Both the position numbers and the translations under genes were made by a program. Under the pieces are notes generated by a model. It saw only the letters and a list, made by a program, of their open reading frames with translations, made no database searches and had not been told where the DNA came from. A stretch of DNA of 64,000 bases from Hydractinia symbiolongicarpus (taxonomy: Eukaryota > Cnidaria > Hydrozoa > Anthoathecata > Hydractiniidae): assembly GCF_029227915.1 (NCBI RefSeq), contig NC_079882.1, forward strand, positions 2,232,001 to 2,296,000. The letters are read 5' to 3'. Positions 33,768 to 45,000 of the stretch are shown in pieces; within the stretch, counting starts at the first letter, position 1, and the number at the start of each line of letters is the position of its first letter.

Positions 33768-35339
33768 TACTGTTCTTTTACTCTTTAACAAGATAATAAA
33801 CTTTCCGCGACCATGGTTGCTTTTTAAAGCCCAACGTTCAACAATTATAATTACTAATTGCAAAGCAATGTTTAATCCAATAATTAGCTTTACAAATGTA
33901 AGAAGTGAGTTATTGCTCATTCTTTTTAATGCTGATTCTTTTGTTAACACAGCAACACCGTGGTAATAATCTTCCGCTATATGATAAAAACGACTGGGAA
34001 AGAAGTTGATTTTTTAATTATTAATAACGAAAAATTAAGTAAGATTAGTCAAAATAAATGCATTAAAGAAAGCGCATGAAACCAATTACGTCGTTAAAAT
34101 AAGACAACAAAGTGAAATATTTCGGTAAATTACAATCATAATTATCAATGCCCACGGTTGGGAAGTTTCTAGTAAAAGGAAGTTTTTTTATAATTACCAA
34201 TTTTTTCTCATTTCTTTTAGGGCTGTTGATTCCTACTTTAAAAAATAATGCTGTTGCGTTTTCTAACTTCTTTTTTTTTGGTAAAATTTGAGGAGGAATA
34301 ATGAAGCGTCTGGTCCAATTTTAGCACAATTTCTTTGAGACCCTATTTAAATTATTTCAGTCATGAGACATGCACCTAGGGAACGATTTGTGGGCGTCTT
34401 CGAAAGCAGATAAATTGTCAAAAAGTATGATAAAAAATCATACCAAGCTTCAAGTCATTTACTAAATGTTCACTAATGTTTGTAAGATGCGATTATATAA
34501 AAGCAAAGCAAAAAATGATTCGAGAATTTTCATAACTGTCATTATTAAACAATGCGTGTTACCAACGAAAACAACAAAATCTCATTAAGAAAAAACAAAT
34601 TGGTAGACACAGGTGTGTGAACCACAAGGCAGACTAGCTCTATTTATAAGGAGAATAAAATTATTCACTTATCAATAAAATATGCTTTATATAAAATATA
34701 TATAGCAGAACCTTCTTTGACAACAGGTAACTTTCTGAAGCACCCTAAAAGATGCCAAATGTAGAAATAGCTATTTAGGTACATAAAAAGACATTTCAAA
34801 ATTTTAGACAGCTGGAAATTTATTTCTTAAACTTCGTTAGTCATAAATTATTTTCCGTATGAATACATATAACGTGAATAATGCGATGCATTCCTGTTTT
34901 TGTGTAACTGCTAATTAAATATTTTTTTTCTCATTGTTTACAGCCTGTTGCTATTAATTTTTAACGCTCGCACCAGATCACATGATCTTTGTTCAGCAAG
35001 GTAAGACATTCATTGCTATCATCGTATGTTATCTTAAACATAAACGAAAGGTATGTCTGACACAAGATTTGGAATTATTTTTTAAAATTTTGATATATTT
35101 ACAAACTTGTGATAATAGTAAAAGTTGACGTAGACACAGCGGAAAGCTGTTCAATCTTTGTTATAATAGCTGTCGTCTGTGTGTCTCTGCGCAACATGGC
35201 GTCGTAAGTAGCGAGGCATACGGAAAATCCCCATGGCCCTGCTGCTTTAATTTGGATTCCCGGCAGGATTCGTTCTTTACAGCTTGGTTTTTACCGTCCA
35301 CACGTTATTATCCAATCACGAGGTTTGATTTTCACTAAT
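33768..35339. other. Intergenic upstream of the PLA2-like gene
   Basis: Contains the upstream flank of the PLA2-like gene. A plus-strand ATGGCGTC|GTAAGT at about 35196 looks like a start codon followed by a donor, but no partner exon was found. Otherwise nothing recognised. Confidence 0.35.
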
Positions 35340-36300
35340 AACCAATCCAAGTTCTTTGCGGCCTCAACATGCCGACGGAGGACCCATGCTTAACTTACAA
35401 AGGTTATTTTTGGTTTGCAAGTGATGTTGTGATGTTTTTACGCCTCCTTTCGATCCCTTTTTTTCTTCTGAGTACTTTGTATCCTATAGGATTATTTAGT
35501 TTCTATGTGTTTTACCTGTTAAAATTTTCGTTTTCTAGCCATGTTAAAATTTTAAACAAATCAATTTTAAATGTTTAGCTAGTTAAAAACGTAGATTTTG
35601 AGGCAGCTAGCTATAACTATCTTTATTTTTATTTCTATTCTTTTAATGTTTTTTTCAATTTGGTATATTATTATTATTTAATTTCATTAAAGTTGGGTCT
35701 ACCTAGGTAGCTCGTTTTAGCTACCTCTGGCTAAAAGGTGAAAGTACCTAAAAGTAATTTGGCTGCAACACAATTCTTAATTCTTATGCTAAATGCAGTT
35801 AGGCAGCTACCAATTTTATTACTGCTATGAAAGCTTATGCTGAAAAATAAAATTGCTGAGTATATATTTTTTTAACTGAACTTGATAACGACAGGCGGTT
35901 TCCTGATTTTTTTTTAGTCTCGATAAAGTTTTTTTAAAAATGGTGTTACGCCTATACTCATGTGCGACACAGTCTACCTGTAATAAGCGCTTAGTGTGGT
36001 GTTAACAACAGGCTGTTTCCTGTGTTTCTGTTCAGCCGCAGTTGTGATAACGTTTTTTACAGAAAAAAGCACACATTATTTACCTATACTAAGCGCTCAG
36101 CTTAACATTTTTGTGAACTTTTACCGGGAACATTCCCTGAAAAATAAAGAAGGTTGGCCAGCTGCTTTCGCTATGACGGGGTAACAATGAATTGTAATCT
36201 GTGTTTTTATTTTACCTAAGTTGTGGAAAGTTATTTTTTGAATAGCATATTACACCGGAAACACCATAAAATTGTGTCCGCTTCACTTGATTTTCTACAC
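35340..36300 (+). repeat. Diverged dispersed repeat, copy A
   Basis: Shares blocks in the same order with 37990-38650: TTTGGTTTGCAAGTGATG, then ACTTTGTATC...ATAGGA, then TTTGGTATA, then GTTGTGGAAAGTTAT and TTACACC.GAAACACC. The 69-aa frame at 35369-35578 lies in it and is probably incidental. Element type unknown. Confidence 0.5.
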
Positions 36301-37989
36301 ACTATATGGCTGTAGTAAAACGCTTTACCTGAATGTGTGGCACAGCTGGCTTACGCGCGTGCAAAAGTAGCGATTTCGTAGCCTGTAGGGGGCAGAGTAT
36401 TGACCATTTGATGCTTTTGCCGTGCTTAAAAAATTTCTAATAGCATTAAGGCCAGGCTATTGTTGTCACGCATAATAACAGGTGAATTTACGCAATCCCC
36501 TTCGCTGAAAAGTAGAAACAGTTCCTACTTTTTCGCGGCTAAAGGTTTCGCTACTAGTTATTGATCAATCAGAACGCGGATAACTAATGTAAACAATGAC
36601 TTTGGCGCCTAATTTATTTTGTCGTGAAAATTAAAAAGCGAATTCGTTATCGAATTCGCCGTTCAATTCGCTTCGTGAAAATCCCCCTTTACTATTCATT
36701 GTTTACTAGAGCAGAGTTCTAAAAAAAATTAATGTAATCAAAAGACTGTAGCTATCGGAAGACGTCATCCACTTTTGTGCTTTGAGTTCAACATAAACGT
36801 GAAACGGAGTGAAAAACTGAAAATTACAATTCAATAATTTAAAAATGTTTCACGAAACTGGCAAGTTTACTGAATATCAAAGAATCCGAGCTAGCATGAC
36901 TACGGCCATTTTTGACGTTGTCTTCAATGTTTATCAACAAAGTTGGCGTCACGACGTCAATAACAATAATAAGTTTAAATTTAATTTATTAAATCCATTA
37001 CAATGCATCTATAACTTTGAGGCTAAACACCTTGGAAACGGGGTGGTGACATCAGTCATTTTTCACTGTGTGGGTAACTAGGGACAATCTGAGACCAAAT
37101 TAGGTAATTAAAGTTTCTCAAACTTGTGTCCCCGAATACGTTTAAAAATAAACCGGTTGATGACGTCATCAAAAAACCTTTTAACACCAATATCTTTATA
37201 ACTGTTTGTCAAAAAAACACGACTCTATACATTTTCTTATTCAGCGCGTTTCAAAATCTATAGGATGAAAGCAACAGGTATAAAAATTTCTTAAAAAAAA
37301 CTTTTTGTTTCGATTGGCATTGCTGACGTTAGCAAAATACAAACGACAGACATATTCCATCTTTACTCTGAATATCTATAGTAATAGGCTTAATCTTGTT
37401 ACTTTGTGAGAGGCAATGTGGATACGCTTGTGAATACGATTTTTTTTAAAAAAACAAGCGAAAAACTATATCTTAATTACTCAACGCTTGTCAATGGTTT
37501 TATACTTGTTCATATTTCAAAATTTGGTGTTCTCTTTTAGTAGAAACAATAGTGCATGGCGTTCAGAAGAAGAAAAATGGTCAGCAAACGAAGAAGTATA
37601 CAAAGTAGGCAACATAAAACTTTATCACTGTCGATGTATAACTATAACAAACAACCTCGTGCCCAAGTCTCTTATAGACCTTATGATATTCTGACGGGAC
37701 GGCTGTAATACATAAAAAGAGCCATGAGAAAGAAGTTGTCTAACAAAAAGACTTATATTTTGTCATAAGCTCTTTGATTTACACAAACATTTTATAAGTA
37801 ACACAAAATTTTGTCTGTGCTTGCTTAGTTTTCTCATTTTTACATTCACAGGTTGCTTACTTGTTCATCTTTAGCTACTGTTATTGAAAAGCAACACAAA
37901 GTTTTGACTAACACTCAACGCTGCTTAAGTTTCTGTATTTGATGATGCTTATAAATTGCTTATATTCCCGCACAACCCGATTTTTAACG
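36301..37989. other. Intergenic, no recognised gene
   Basis: A hairpin-rich patch lies at 36500-36690 (GAAAAGTAG/CTACTTTTTC and AAGCGAATT/AATTCGCTT arms). A 78-aa frame at 36845-37081 is unrecognised. A splice-acceptor-like site (TTCTCTTTTAG, ending at about 37540) is followed by an Arg/Lys-rich short frame. Confidence 0.35.
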
Positions 37990-38650
37990 ACCTTGTTTTG
38001 GTTGCATACAGCAATCACAGCAGAACCCGAAAAAACGAAAACATGCTATGATGGCCATATTGGTTTAGAAGTGATGGTGTCAGGTTTGTAGGTCTCTATT
38101 TCATCTTTTTCTTTTCTATATACTTTGTATCTACAGGAATAATTACTTCTTGTATGTTTTCACATGTTGAGATGAATATATTTTTAACAAACCAATTTTC
38201 AGATTATAGCTACAAACGTAGGCAGTATCCTGTTGAAGCCAGCTTAAGCTAGCTATAGCTATCCTTATATATAGCATTATTTATTCATATACTTTTGAAA
38301 TTTTATTCAGTTTGGTATAATGTTATTTATTTTTATGTTGTGACTATCTTGCTCACTCTTTGGCTATATACCAGGTAATACAGTAAAAGTAGCCAAATGC
38401 AGTTTGACTATAGCTATACAACAAAATTATTAATCAATAATTCTGATACAAAATCACGAAAACTTTAGACAAGTTAAGAGCTATTTCATGTATTTTTATT
38501 GCACCGATTGTTTTTGTTATATGAAGCGATAACAACTGTATTTTCTTTCAGGTAAAGTTGTGGGAAAGTTATACTGTGTGAAATACATTACACCTAAAAC
38601 ACGTGTGCGCTTAAATGGGTTTACGACATACTGTTTATTTGTACTAAAAG
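37990..38650 (+). repeat. Diverged dispersed repeat, copy B
   Basis: The homologue of 35340-36300 in the same orientation, shorter and with many substitutions. Shared landmarks include TATACTTTGTATC, AGGAATAATTA, CAGTTTGGTATAAT and GGGAAAGTTATACTGTG. No coding content is evident. Confidence 0.5.
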
Positions 38651-38744
38651 ACGGGTTGATGAAGCCATTAGAAAATCTGTAAACCCCAATATCTCTTTAA
38701 TTTTTATTTATTTATTTTCTTTTTTAAAGTCAATTGTACAGTAG

Positions 38745-38968
38745 TTAAAAAAAACTAATTTAAATCGACTAAAAAACAAAACAAATAATGCTCAACAAAA
38801 TCTTAGCACTGGGTTACATATTTTGCATGAGCAATCAGTACCCTTCCAAGACCGTATGGAACGACGAAAACTGCGAAGCGAAGGAGATTTTTTGACAGAA
38901 GATGGGACAGATAACCATAAAATTCCTGTACGATTAGCAAGACTATTTAAACCATACGATAGTGTGCG
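38745..38968 (+). CDS. Candidate exon of unknown gene
   Basis: A frame stays open from 38745 to a good donor, GCG|GTAAGT at 38969. Its second half has natural protein-like composition (HEQSVPFQDRMERRKL, then DNHKIPVRLARLFKPYDSVR). Possible acceptors are ATCTTAG (about 38807) or a pyrimidine-rich TTTTTTAAAG (about 38729), though the latter is followed by an in-frame stop. I do not recognise the protein. A decayed LINE starts directly after it. Confidence 0.35.
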
Positions 38969-38984
38969 GTAAGTCGAGCGCTTT

Positions 38985-39905
38985 ACCAGATTTTGTCTAG
39001 TTATTTCGAATAGTAAGGGTGTTGTTGGGGCAGTTCTAATGGACCTTTTAAAGGCCTTTGATACGATTAATCATAGCCTACTTATTGCGAAGCTTCATGC
39101 CTATGGTTTTGCTAAAAGTGCTTTGCATTCCATTTATTCTTATCTTAGCAACCGTTTTCAACGAACCAGAATAAACTCTGTTGTTAGTACTTGGCGTCCT
39201 CTTCTTGTTAGAGTTCCTCAAGGATCTTTTCTAGGTCCTCCATTATTTATTATATCTATCAATGATTTATTTTAGTTCCTCTCACTTTCACAAGTTCGTG
39301 ATTTGCTGACGATGATACTTTATATGCTTGCGGCAATACCCTAGATAAAGTTAAATCAATTTTACTCACAGATTTATATCTATATTACATAATTGGTTTA
39401 ATGAGAACTTTCTTTTCGTAAATTTAAATAAATATCAATATATTACGTTGGGAAGTATCGACAATTTTACAGTTGAATTGCTCGATATTACGATTGATAT
39501 AAAACTAAAATTTGCCGCACACATTAGAAACATTTGTTCTAAAGCCAGTAGGAAGCTTAACGTTCTTCAGAGAATTTCTTCGTATATTTCTCCAAGAAAG
39601 AGGAAACTTCTTTTTAATACCTTTATTTTTTCTTAGTTCTCCTATTGTCCTTTGGTATGGATGTTTTGTGGATGCGTAGCTAATAATCGTATCAATCGTA
39701 CACATGAACGTTGTCTACGCATAATTAATAATGATAGCATATCTAGTTTTGAGGGTCTTCTTAGTTTATCAAATAGTAGTTCCATCCACGTTATTAACTT
39801 TAGAAATCTTATGAAAGAATTATATAAATTTTTTAACGGAATATCGCCTCGTTATATGCATGAAATTTTTTGCTTTAGAGAAAATAATTATAACTTGCTT
39901 ACATA
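38985..39905 (+). mobile_element. Decayed LINE (RT core to C-terminus)
   Basis: The RT core is MDLLKAFDTINHSLLIAKLH at the first Asp, then RVPQGSFLGPPLF, ending at a stop at 39275. The (F/Y)ADD region is broken at about 39305. The thumb and C-terminal parts run at 39448-39636 (HIRNICSKASRKLNVLQRIS) and 39652-39906 (NRINRTHERCLRIINND, HEIFCFRENNYNLLT). Several stops and frameshifts are present. Confidence 0.85.
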
Positions 39906-40079
39906 ATTGTGAAAAATAATATACTGCCTATCATCGTGAAAAAAGACACAACAATTAAACATTTATGGCTCCACGTGAAAATCAAGAAGAATTATTTCCT
40001 TTTTGTCGTCTTTTATCAACCAAGCTCTTGCTGTGCATAAACAAATCTGGATCCAATAATCTGATTCTTCATCATCATA

Positions 40080-40545
40080 CGTTTCTACTACGTGACAAGG
40101 ACCGATTATCCTGACAGGAGGTACCAATATCGATCTGATCGAGAATGAGACAAATATTTATGAAGACTTTGTTTAAAACAGCATATTTCTAAGCCAGCGA
40201 GAAAAGGTAAGAAACTTACTGGTCATGTTGCGACTTACCTTGACAAAATTCACGATAAAGATTAACTTCTATGTACCGAGATGAGTGACCATGACGCATC
40301 TTCCATTGTTTAAAGCATCGACAAGCCGAGTTTGGAGCAAAGATATAAGTACGTCCGAAATCATAAGAACTTTGACAAAAATAGTTTTCAAACAGACATT
40401 CAAAAATTCCCTAACCTGGTTTACGCATTCGCATCACCGGAGGACCAATTGGACGTCCTTAACAAATTGTTTCTGTCTTGTTTAAATCAACACAGACCCT
40501 TGGTGATGCAAAATATAACGCGACCACCTTGTCATGTGAGCTAAG
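40080..40545 (+). mobile_element. LINE endonuclease/linker fragment
   Basis: ILTGGTNIDLIENE (about 40110-40150) corresponds to the GDxN block of an endonuclease. An MSDHDASSIV-like SDH region (about 40280) and a linker frame at 40332-40544 (RNHKNFDKNSFQTDIQ, FLSCLNQHRPL, TRPP) follow. It is broken by frameshifts. Confidence 0.7.
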
Positions 40546-41371
40546 GCATGTCCAAGGCCTTATCGCCTACCTTAAAACTTCGTTCTTTGACCCTATATTT
40601 TGCGCCAGGGAAATGCTATTAGCGCGCTTTTTTTATTGAAAGTGTGACCATAGATGCCTAATTTTTAGTATGCACGTTCACCTTTTAACTTCGGGTCTGT
40701 CTTCTAGGAGTAATATAGCAAAAAGTACCTTTAGGCTTTCAAGCCATATTCGCTAGCTATACTTCATTCTTAAGTTGCGGTTCAGTGTAAGTAAGATTAA
40801 AGATCCAACCTCGTCCCCATAAATAATAAAATGCACAAAAATCATAAAAAACCCACTATTTTAAGCCAATTGAATTATAGCATTTCTTTGGGATTTACTG
40901 GGCTTCGGCTGACTTTTTTACATTTCCTCAGTTTCCAAAATATTCTCTGCTAAATAACTCTACTAACTATTTCTCAGCAGTAAAGGGTTCGTGGAAATGT
41001 TGCGAAAGTTCATTTTGTTGTTTCTATACATTATATTTTTTCTTAAACAAGCGCCTTCCCAAGGTTGTTGTTGTACACGCTTTGCTCACGTGGACATTAG
41101 AATTTAAGCCAATCAAGTTGAACATAAATGACGTAACTTCAAGTTTCATAATGGCACAATGCTTCTGAATAATAGCGGGAATTAAAAAGCGCTAAAAAAC
41201 CTTGATTTATTCTGATATAATTTATTATCAAAATAATGAGTAATTATGCATTTCATGATCCACGCTGTTTATTTGATTTCATCAAATACCGAACTCGTTT
41301 CACCTCTTGCTATACGTAATTAGTCCTTTAACAACAACGAAGGTGTTATTTAAGCTTAAACGAAATTTCAG
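40546..41371. other. Intergenic
   Basis: Nothing recognised except a half-copy of the CAACCTCGTCCCCA inverted-repeat end at about 40807. Confidence 0.35.
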
Positions 41372-41777
41372 ATTTGAACAACACCCCAACAGATCTTTTA
41401 AATTTTATTGACGAAAATGAGCAATTGAACATCACTCGTAGCGGAGTATTCAAAAACAACCTACATTCCACACCAAATGTAAAATGCAAACAAAAATCGT
41501 GTGTACTTCTTCCAATGGACGAGGGATTTGAAAAAATGTAAATACTATTTAAAAATCATTTTGACATAAAAATACTTCAGTATAATATATTTCAAAAAAA
41601 CATCCAGCGATTTATAAATACAAACAAAAAATGGAGCAGAAATAATGCAAGAAACAAAAAACAATACTAATATAGTTTTTTCTCTCCTACTAATTGGAAA
41701 AAAATAGAAAAAAGAGCTCAAGTTAAAAACGTGATCAATTCCTTGCAGAAAAAATTGGATGAAACAGCAGTTGACAG
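41372..41777 (+). CDS. Candidate exon pair of an unknown gene
   Basis: Exon 41372-41537 follows AAATTTCAG, stays open in one frame for 55 codons (LNNTPTDLLNFIDENEQLNI near the start) and ends AAAAT|GTAAAT. A second exon, 41715-41777, follows a TACTAAT branch-point-like site and an AG, is in compatible phase (QVKNVINSLQKKLDE, coiled-coil-like), and ends ACAG|GTAAGG. The AG used is the second after the branch point, which is a weakness. A possible next exon lies beyond the satellite at 48881-48956, also in compatible phase. No homology recognised; the start of the gene was not found. Confidence 0.4.
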
Positions 41778-41890
41778 GTAAGGTTGCAGCATGCTAGCAA
41801 TAATAACGGAAAAGCTTCATATATAATAGAAGTGAAATATTGACCAATATAAAATACCAAAACATAATGTAAAACAAGTTTTAAAGATTA

Positions 41891-41970
41891 AGGTCTTTGA
41901 ATCAGTGTGAATTCACCCTGACTTAAAGACCTGAACATTTTGACAAAGAGAAATTTCTCTTTGTCAAAAT
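41891..41970. repeat. Two adjacent hairpins at the satellite edge
   Basis: Hairpin 1 (41891-41932): outer arms AGGTCTTT/AAAGACCT with an inner near-palindrome around GTGAATTCAC. Hairpin 2 (41937-41970): a perfect 34-bp palindrome centred on GAGAAATTTCTC. They lie 30 bp left of the 58-bp satellite. No copies were found on its right side. Confidence 0.9.
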
Positions 41971-42000
41971 ATGCAGGCCGTTTCGAAAAAATCCCCATGA

Positions 42001-45000
42001 GACAAAAACCAGTCAGAATGGGGTAATGTTCAAACATACGAAATGAAATAAAAAAAGACACAAAACCAGTCAGACTGGAGTAATGTTCGAAACATACGAA
42101 ATGAAATAAAAAAGACACAAAACCAGTCAGACTGGAGTAATGTTTGAAATATACGAAATGAAATAAAAAAAGACACAAAAAAAGTCAGATTGGAGTAATG
42201 TTCGAAACATATGAAATGAAATAAAAAAAGACACAAAACCAGTCAGACTGGAGTAATGTTCGAAACATACGAAATGAAATAAAAAAACACACAAACCAGT
42301 CAGACTGGAGTAATGTTCGAAACATACGAAATGAAATAAAAAAAGACACAAAATCAGTCAGACTGGAGTAATGTTCGAAACATACGAAATGAAATAAAAA
42401 AGACACAAAACCAGTCAGACTAGAGTAATGTTCGAAACATATGAAATGAAATAAAAAAGACACAAAACCAGTCAGACTGGAGTAATGTTCGAAACATACG
42501 AAATGAAATAAAAAAGACACAAAACCAGTCAGACTAGAGTAATGTTCGAAACATATGAAATGAAATAAAAAAAGACACAAAATCAGTCAGATTGGAGTAA
42601 TGTTCGAAACATACGAAATGAAATAAAAAAGACACAAAACCAGTCAGACTAGAGTAATGTTCGAAACATATGAAATGAAATAAAAAAAGACACAAAATCA
42701 GTCAGATTGGAGTAATGTTCGAAACATACGAAATGAAATAAAAAAAGACACAAAACCAGTCAGACTGGAGTAATGTTCGAAACATATGAAATGAAATAAA
42801 AAAAGACACAAAACCAGTCAGACTGGAGTAATGTTCGAAACATACGAAATGAAATAAAAAAAGACACAAAACCAGTCAGACTGGAGTAATGTTCGAAACA
42901 TACGAAATGAAATAAAAAAGACACAAAACCAGTCAGACTAGAGTAATGTTCGAAACATATGAAATGAAATAAAAAAAGACACAAAATCAGTCAGATTGGA
43001 GTAATGTTCGAAACATACGAAATGAAATAAAAAAAGACACAAAACCAGTCAGACTGGAGTAATGTTCGAAACATATGAAATGAAATAAAAAAAGACACAA
43101 AACCAGTCAGACTGGAGTAATGTTCGAAACATACGAAATGAAATAAAAAAAGACACAAAAAAAGTCAGATTGGAGTAATGTTCGAAACATATGAAATGAA
43201 ATAAAAAAGACACAAAACCAGTCAGACTGGAGTAATGTTCGAAACATATGAAATGAAATAAAAAAAGACACAAAATTAGTCAGATTGGAGTAATGTTCGA
43301 AACATACGAAATGAAATAAAAAAAGACACAAAATCAGTCAGACTGGAGTAATGTTCGAAACATACGAAATGAAATAAAAAAAGACACAAAAAAAGTCAGA
43401 TTGGAGTAATGTTCGAAACATATGAAATGAAATAAAAAAAGACACAAAATCAGTCAGATTGGAGTAATGTTCGAAACATACGAAATGAAATAAAAAAAGA
43501 CACAAAATCAGTCAGATTGGAGTAATGTTCGAAACATACGAAATGAAATAAAAAAAGACACAAAACCAGTCAGACTGGAGTAATGTTCGAAACATACGAA
43601 ATGAAATAAAAAAAGACACAAAAAAAGTCAGATTGGAGTAATGTTCGAAACATATGAAATGAAATAAAAAAGACACAAAACCAGTTAGACTGGAGTAATG
43701 TTTGAAATATGCGAAATGAAATAAAAAAAGACACAAAATCAGTCAGATTGGAGTAATGTTCGAAACATACGAAATGAAATAAAAAAAGACACAAAATCAG
43801 TCAGACTGGAGTAATGTTCGAAACATACGAAATGAAATAAAAAAAGACACAAAAAAAGTCAGATTGGAGTAATGTTCGAAACATATGAAATGAAATAAAA
43901 AAAGACACAAAATCAGTCAGATTGGAGTAATGTTCGAAACATACGAAATGAAATAAAAAAAAACACAAAATCAGTCAGATTGGAGTAATGTTCGAAACAT
44001 ACGAAATGAAATAAAAAAAGACACAAAACCAGTCAGACTGGAGTAATGTTCGAAACATACGAAATGAAATAAAGAAAGACACAAAAAAAGTCAGATTGGA
44101 GTAATGTTCGAAACATATGAAATGAAATAAAAAAGACACAAAACCAGTCAGACTGGAGTAATGTTCGAAACATATGAAATGAAATAAAAAAAGACACAAA
44201 ATTAGTCAGATTGGAGTAATGTTCGAAACATACGAAATGAAATAAAAAAAGACACAAAACCAGTCAGACTAGAGTAATGTTCGAAACATATGAAATGAAA
44301 TAAAAAAAGACACAAAATCAGTCAGACTGGAGTAATGTTTGAAACATATGAAATGAAATAAAAAAAGACACAAAACCAGTCAGACTGGAGTAATGTTCGA
44401 AACATACGAAATGAAATAAAAAAAGACACAAAACCAGTTAGACTGGAGTAATGTTTGAAATATGCGAAATGAAATAAAAAAAGACACAAAATCAGTCAGA
44501 TTGGAGTAATGTTCGAAACATACGAAATGAAATAAAAAAAGACACAAAATCAGTCAGACTGGAGTAATGTTCGAAACATACGAAATGAAATAAAAAAAGA
44601 CACAAAAAAAGTCAGATTGGAGTAATGTTCGAAACATATGAAATGAAATAAAAAAAGACACAAAATCAGTCAGATTGGAGTAATGTTCGAAACATACGAA
44701 ATGAAATAAAAAAGACACAAAACCAGTCAGACTGGAGTAATGTTCGAAACATATGAAATGAAATAAAAAAAGACACAAAATCAGTCAGATTGGAGTAATG
44801 TTCGAAACATACGAAATGAAATAAAAAAAGACACAAAACCAGTCAGACTGGAGTAATGTTCGAAACATACGAAATGAAATAAAAAAAGACACAAAATCAG
44901 TCAGATTGGAGTAATGTTCGAAACATACGAAATGAAATAAAAAAAGACACAAAATCAGTCAGATTGGAGTAATGTTCGAAACATACGAAATGAAATAAAA

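Noticed and set aside
33723-33950. 75-aa minus-strand protein upstream of the PLA2-like gene
   Set aside because: It overlaps the 5' UTR, the start codon and the first intron of the PLA2-like gene; the spliced reading explains this sequence better.
37540-37694. Arg-rich small protein after a splice-acceptor-like site
   Set aside because: Two overlapping frames are equally open, with no donor, no family and no partner exon.
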